From assembly GCA_014237545.1 (NCBI GenBank), contig JAACJX010000637.1, positions 13,918-19,015 of the forward strand: 5,098 bases of DNA, written 5' to 3'. Shown piece by piece: positions 4,690-5,098 of this stretch. The translations under genes were made by a program, and so were the position numbers. How positions within the stretch are numbered: position 1 is the first letter of the stretch; each line of letters opens with the position of its first letter. Under the pieces are notes generated by a model, which was not told the DNA's origin, did no database searches, and saw nothing but the letters and a program-made list of their open reading frames with translations. Source of the DNA: Ardenticatenia bacterium. GTDB lineage: Bacteria; Chloroflexota; Anaerolineae; Promineifilales; Promineifilaceae.

Positions 4690-5098
4690 ACGAATTGGTG
4701 CATATACAAATTGTCGGCGCGCCAGTCGCCTGCGCCGAAGGCGTTAAGGAAACTTGGCGCGACCTGGGAACGTACATGGCCGGCCGGTTACAGGAACGGT
4801 ATGGGCCTTCGATCAAGGTGACCTACCACGACCTGTTCGACCCCACTTGCCCGCCGCTGCCGGCCGATGCCCAGCTCCCTCTGGTACTTGTGGACGGTGA
4901 CGTGCTGACCAGCGGCGGCAAGCTGTCGATGCCGGCCATCCGCCGGCACCTGGAGACCCTGGGGGTTGAAGCTGTTACCTTCGGAACCGGAGGTCCGCGC
5001 GGCCCGGAGCCGGGGCATCCACCCGACGTACGGGATGTCGATTGTGGGGTTGGGGATGCTACGCGAGATAGCCGTCAGCGAGGCGGGGGTGGAAGTCG
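4686..5098 (+). CDS. Thioredoxin-fold (YuzD/ArsD-like) protein; frame open to right edge
   Basis: The ATG at 4686 overlaps the fmdB-like stop; GGGAG at 4669-4673 is the nearest ribosome binding site. Residues 1-96 fit a small thioredoxin-like protein. There is a first strand IQIVGAPVACAEG with a single Cys (C16) where YuzD-type proteins have CxxC, a helix, a strand VTYHDLFDPTCPPLP with C55, then QLPLVLVDGDVLTSGG with a likely cis-Pro (P65). A final helix (MPAIRRHLETLG) follows. The LP-xxLVDG-x-G pattern also recalls the end of ArsD. This suggests a disulfide or metal-transfer role for the operon, but the missing CxxC argues against a classical oxidoreductase. From about residue 97 the frame reads Gly/Pro/Arg-rich sequence with no stop. 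It is probably a shadow of the DUF59 gene in another frame, so the true end may be near 4970 after a frameshift or the genes overlap. Confidence 0.68.
   Translation, partial: MNELVHIQIVGAPVACAEGVKETWRDLGTYMAGRLQERYGPSIKVTYHDLFDPTCPPLPADAQLPLVLVDGDVLTSGGKLSMPAIRRHLETLGVEAVTFGTGGPRGPEPGHPPDVRDVDCGVGDATRDSRQRGGGGS
4966..5098 (+). CDS. DUF59/MIP18-type Fe-S cluster assembly protein, N-terminus (cut by right edge)
   Basis: In another frame from TTG 4966, 44 codons remain open to the edge. GGAG (4952-4955) lies 10 nt upstream. The peptide starts MKLLPSEPEVRAA, then GIHPTYGMSIVGLGMLREIAV and GVEV. This matches the N-terminal part of DUF59 (FSCA, PaaD/SufT/MIP18-like) domains, where a helix is followed by 'I-[DH]-P-x-x-G-x-S-I-V-x-L-G-M'. 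Such proteins assist Fe-S cluster assembly or transfer. The in-frame ATG at 5035 falls inside the motif, so it is not the start. The TTG start overlaps TGA (TTGA at 4966-4969), but that TGA is in the third frame. Family call rests on a short stretch; gene start uncertain. Confidence 0.6.
   Translation, partial: MKLLPSEPEVRAARSRGIHPTYGMSIVGLGMLREIAVSEAGVEV

Noticed and set aside
1..5098. CRISPR array, tRNA or rRNA genes, insertion sequence ends
   Set aside because: No regularly spaced direct repeats, no cloverleaf-like segments and no transposase motifs or terminal inverted repeats were recognised on reading both strands.

Overview
The window looks like bacterial chromosome or plasmid DNA carrying an arsenic/metalloid-response operon on the + strand, beside an older, decaying metal-resistance region. 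The operon from about 1290 onward is GC-rich and tightly packed. The first ~860 bases are more AT-rich and mostly non-coding. ArsR, ArsD and a fused two-domain ArsA next to YlbF-family, FmdB-type and DUF59-type proteins suggests Chloroflexota or a similar deep-branching bacterium. This is a guess from gene content, since no marker gene is present.

Layout: (1) 1-209, minus strand, the N-terminus of an FAD-dependent monooxygenase running off the left edge. (2) 210-572, intergenic, with a consensus-like -10 box, a good ribosome binding site and a 29-codon ORF of unknown reality. (3) 573-812, the fossil of a P1B-type heavy-metal ATPase (CadA/ZntA-like). It is readable only across three frames: the phosphorylation-domain 'MLT..DNEHTAQAIA' and hinge 'GDGVN' motifs survive, but stops and frameshifts break it. 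(4) 813-862, a strong promoter (TTGACA, 16-nt spacer, TATACT) whose -10 and start region is bracketed by an 11-bp inverted repeat, a candidate ArsR operator. (5) 877-5098, a co-directional gene string: arsR, arsD, arsA, two YlbF-family paralogues, an FmdB-type zinc ribbon, a thioredoxin-fold protein, and the start of a DUF59/MIP18-type Fe-S assembly protein cut by the right edge.

ArsR should repress the operon until As(III)/Sb(III) binds its cysteines. ArsD would pass the metalloid to the ArsA ATPase, which normally energises an ArsB/Acr3 pump; no pump and no arsenate reductase lie in this window. The genes after arsA are unusual for an ars operon: several have Cys-rich C-termini and the set resembles an Fe-S or soft-metal handling module. 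arsD carries an in-frame TAA, and the downstream sequence still encodes the rest of the ArsD fold up to a GTGA overlap with arsA, so the stop appears recent, recoded or erroneous.

The points most worth checking are the YlbF-YlbF-FmdB-thioredoxin-DUF59 module behind ArsA, the arsD nonsense codon, the ATPase fossil, the promoter dyad with its relative at the arsD start, and a perfect 13-bp hairpin between the two ylbF-like genes.
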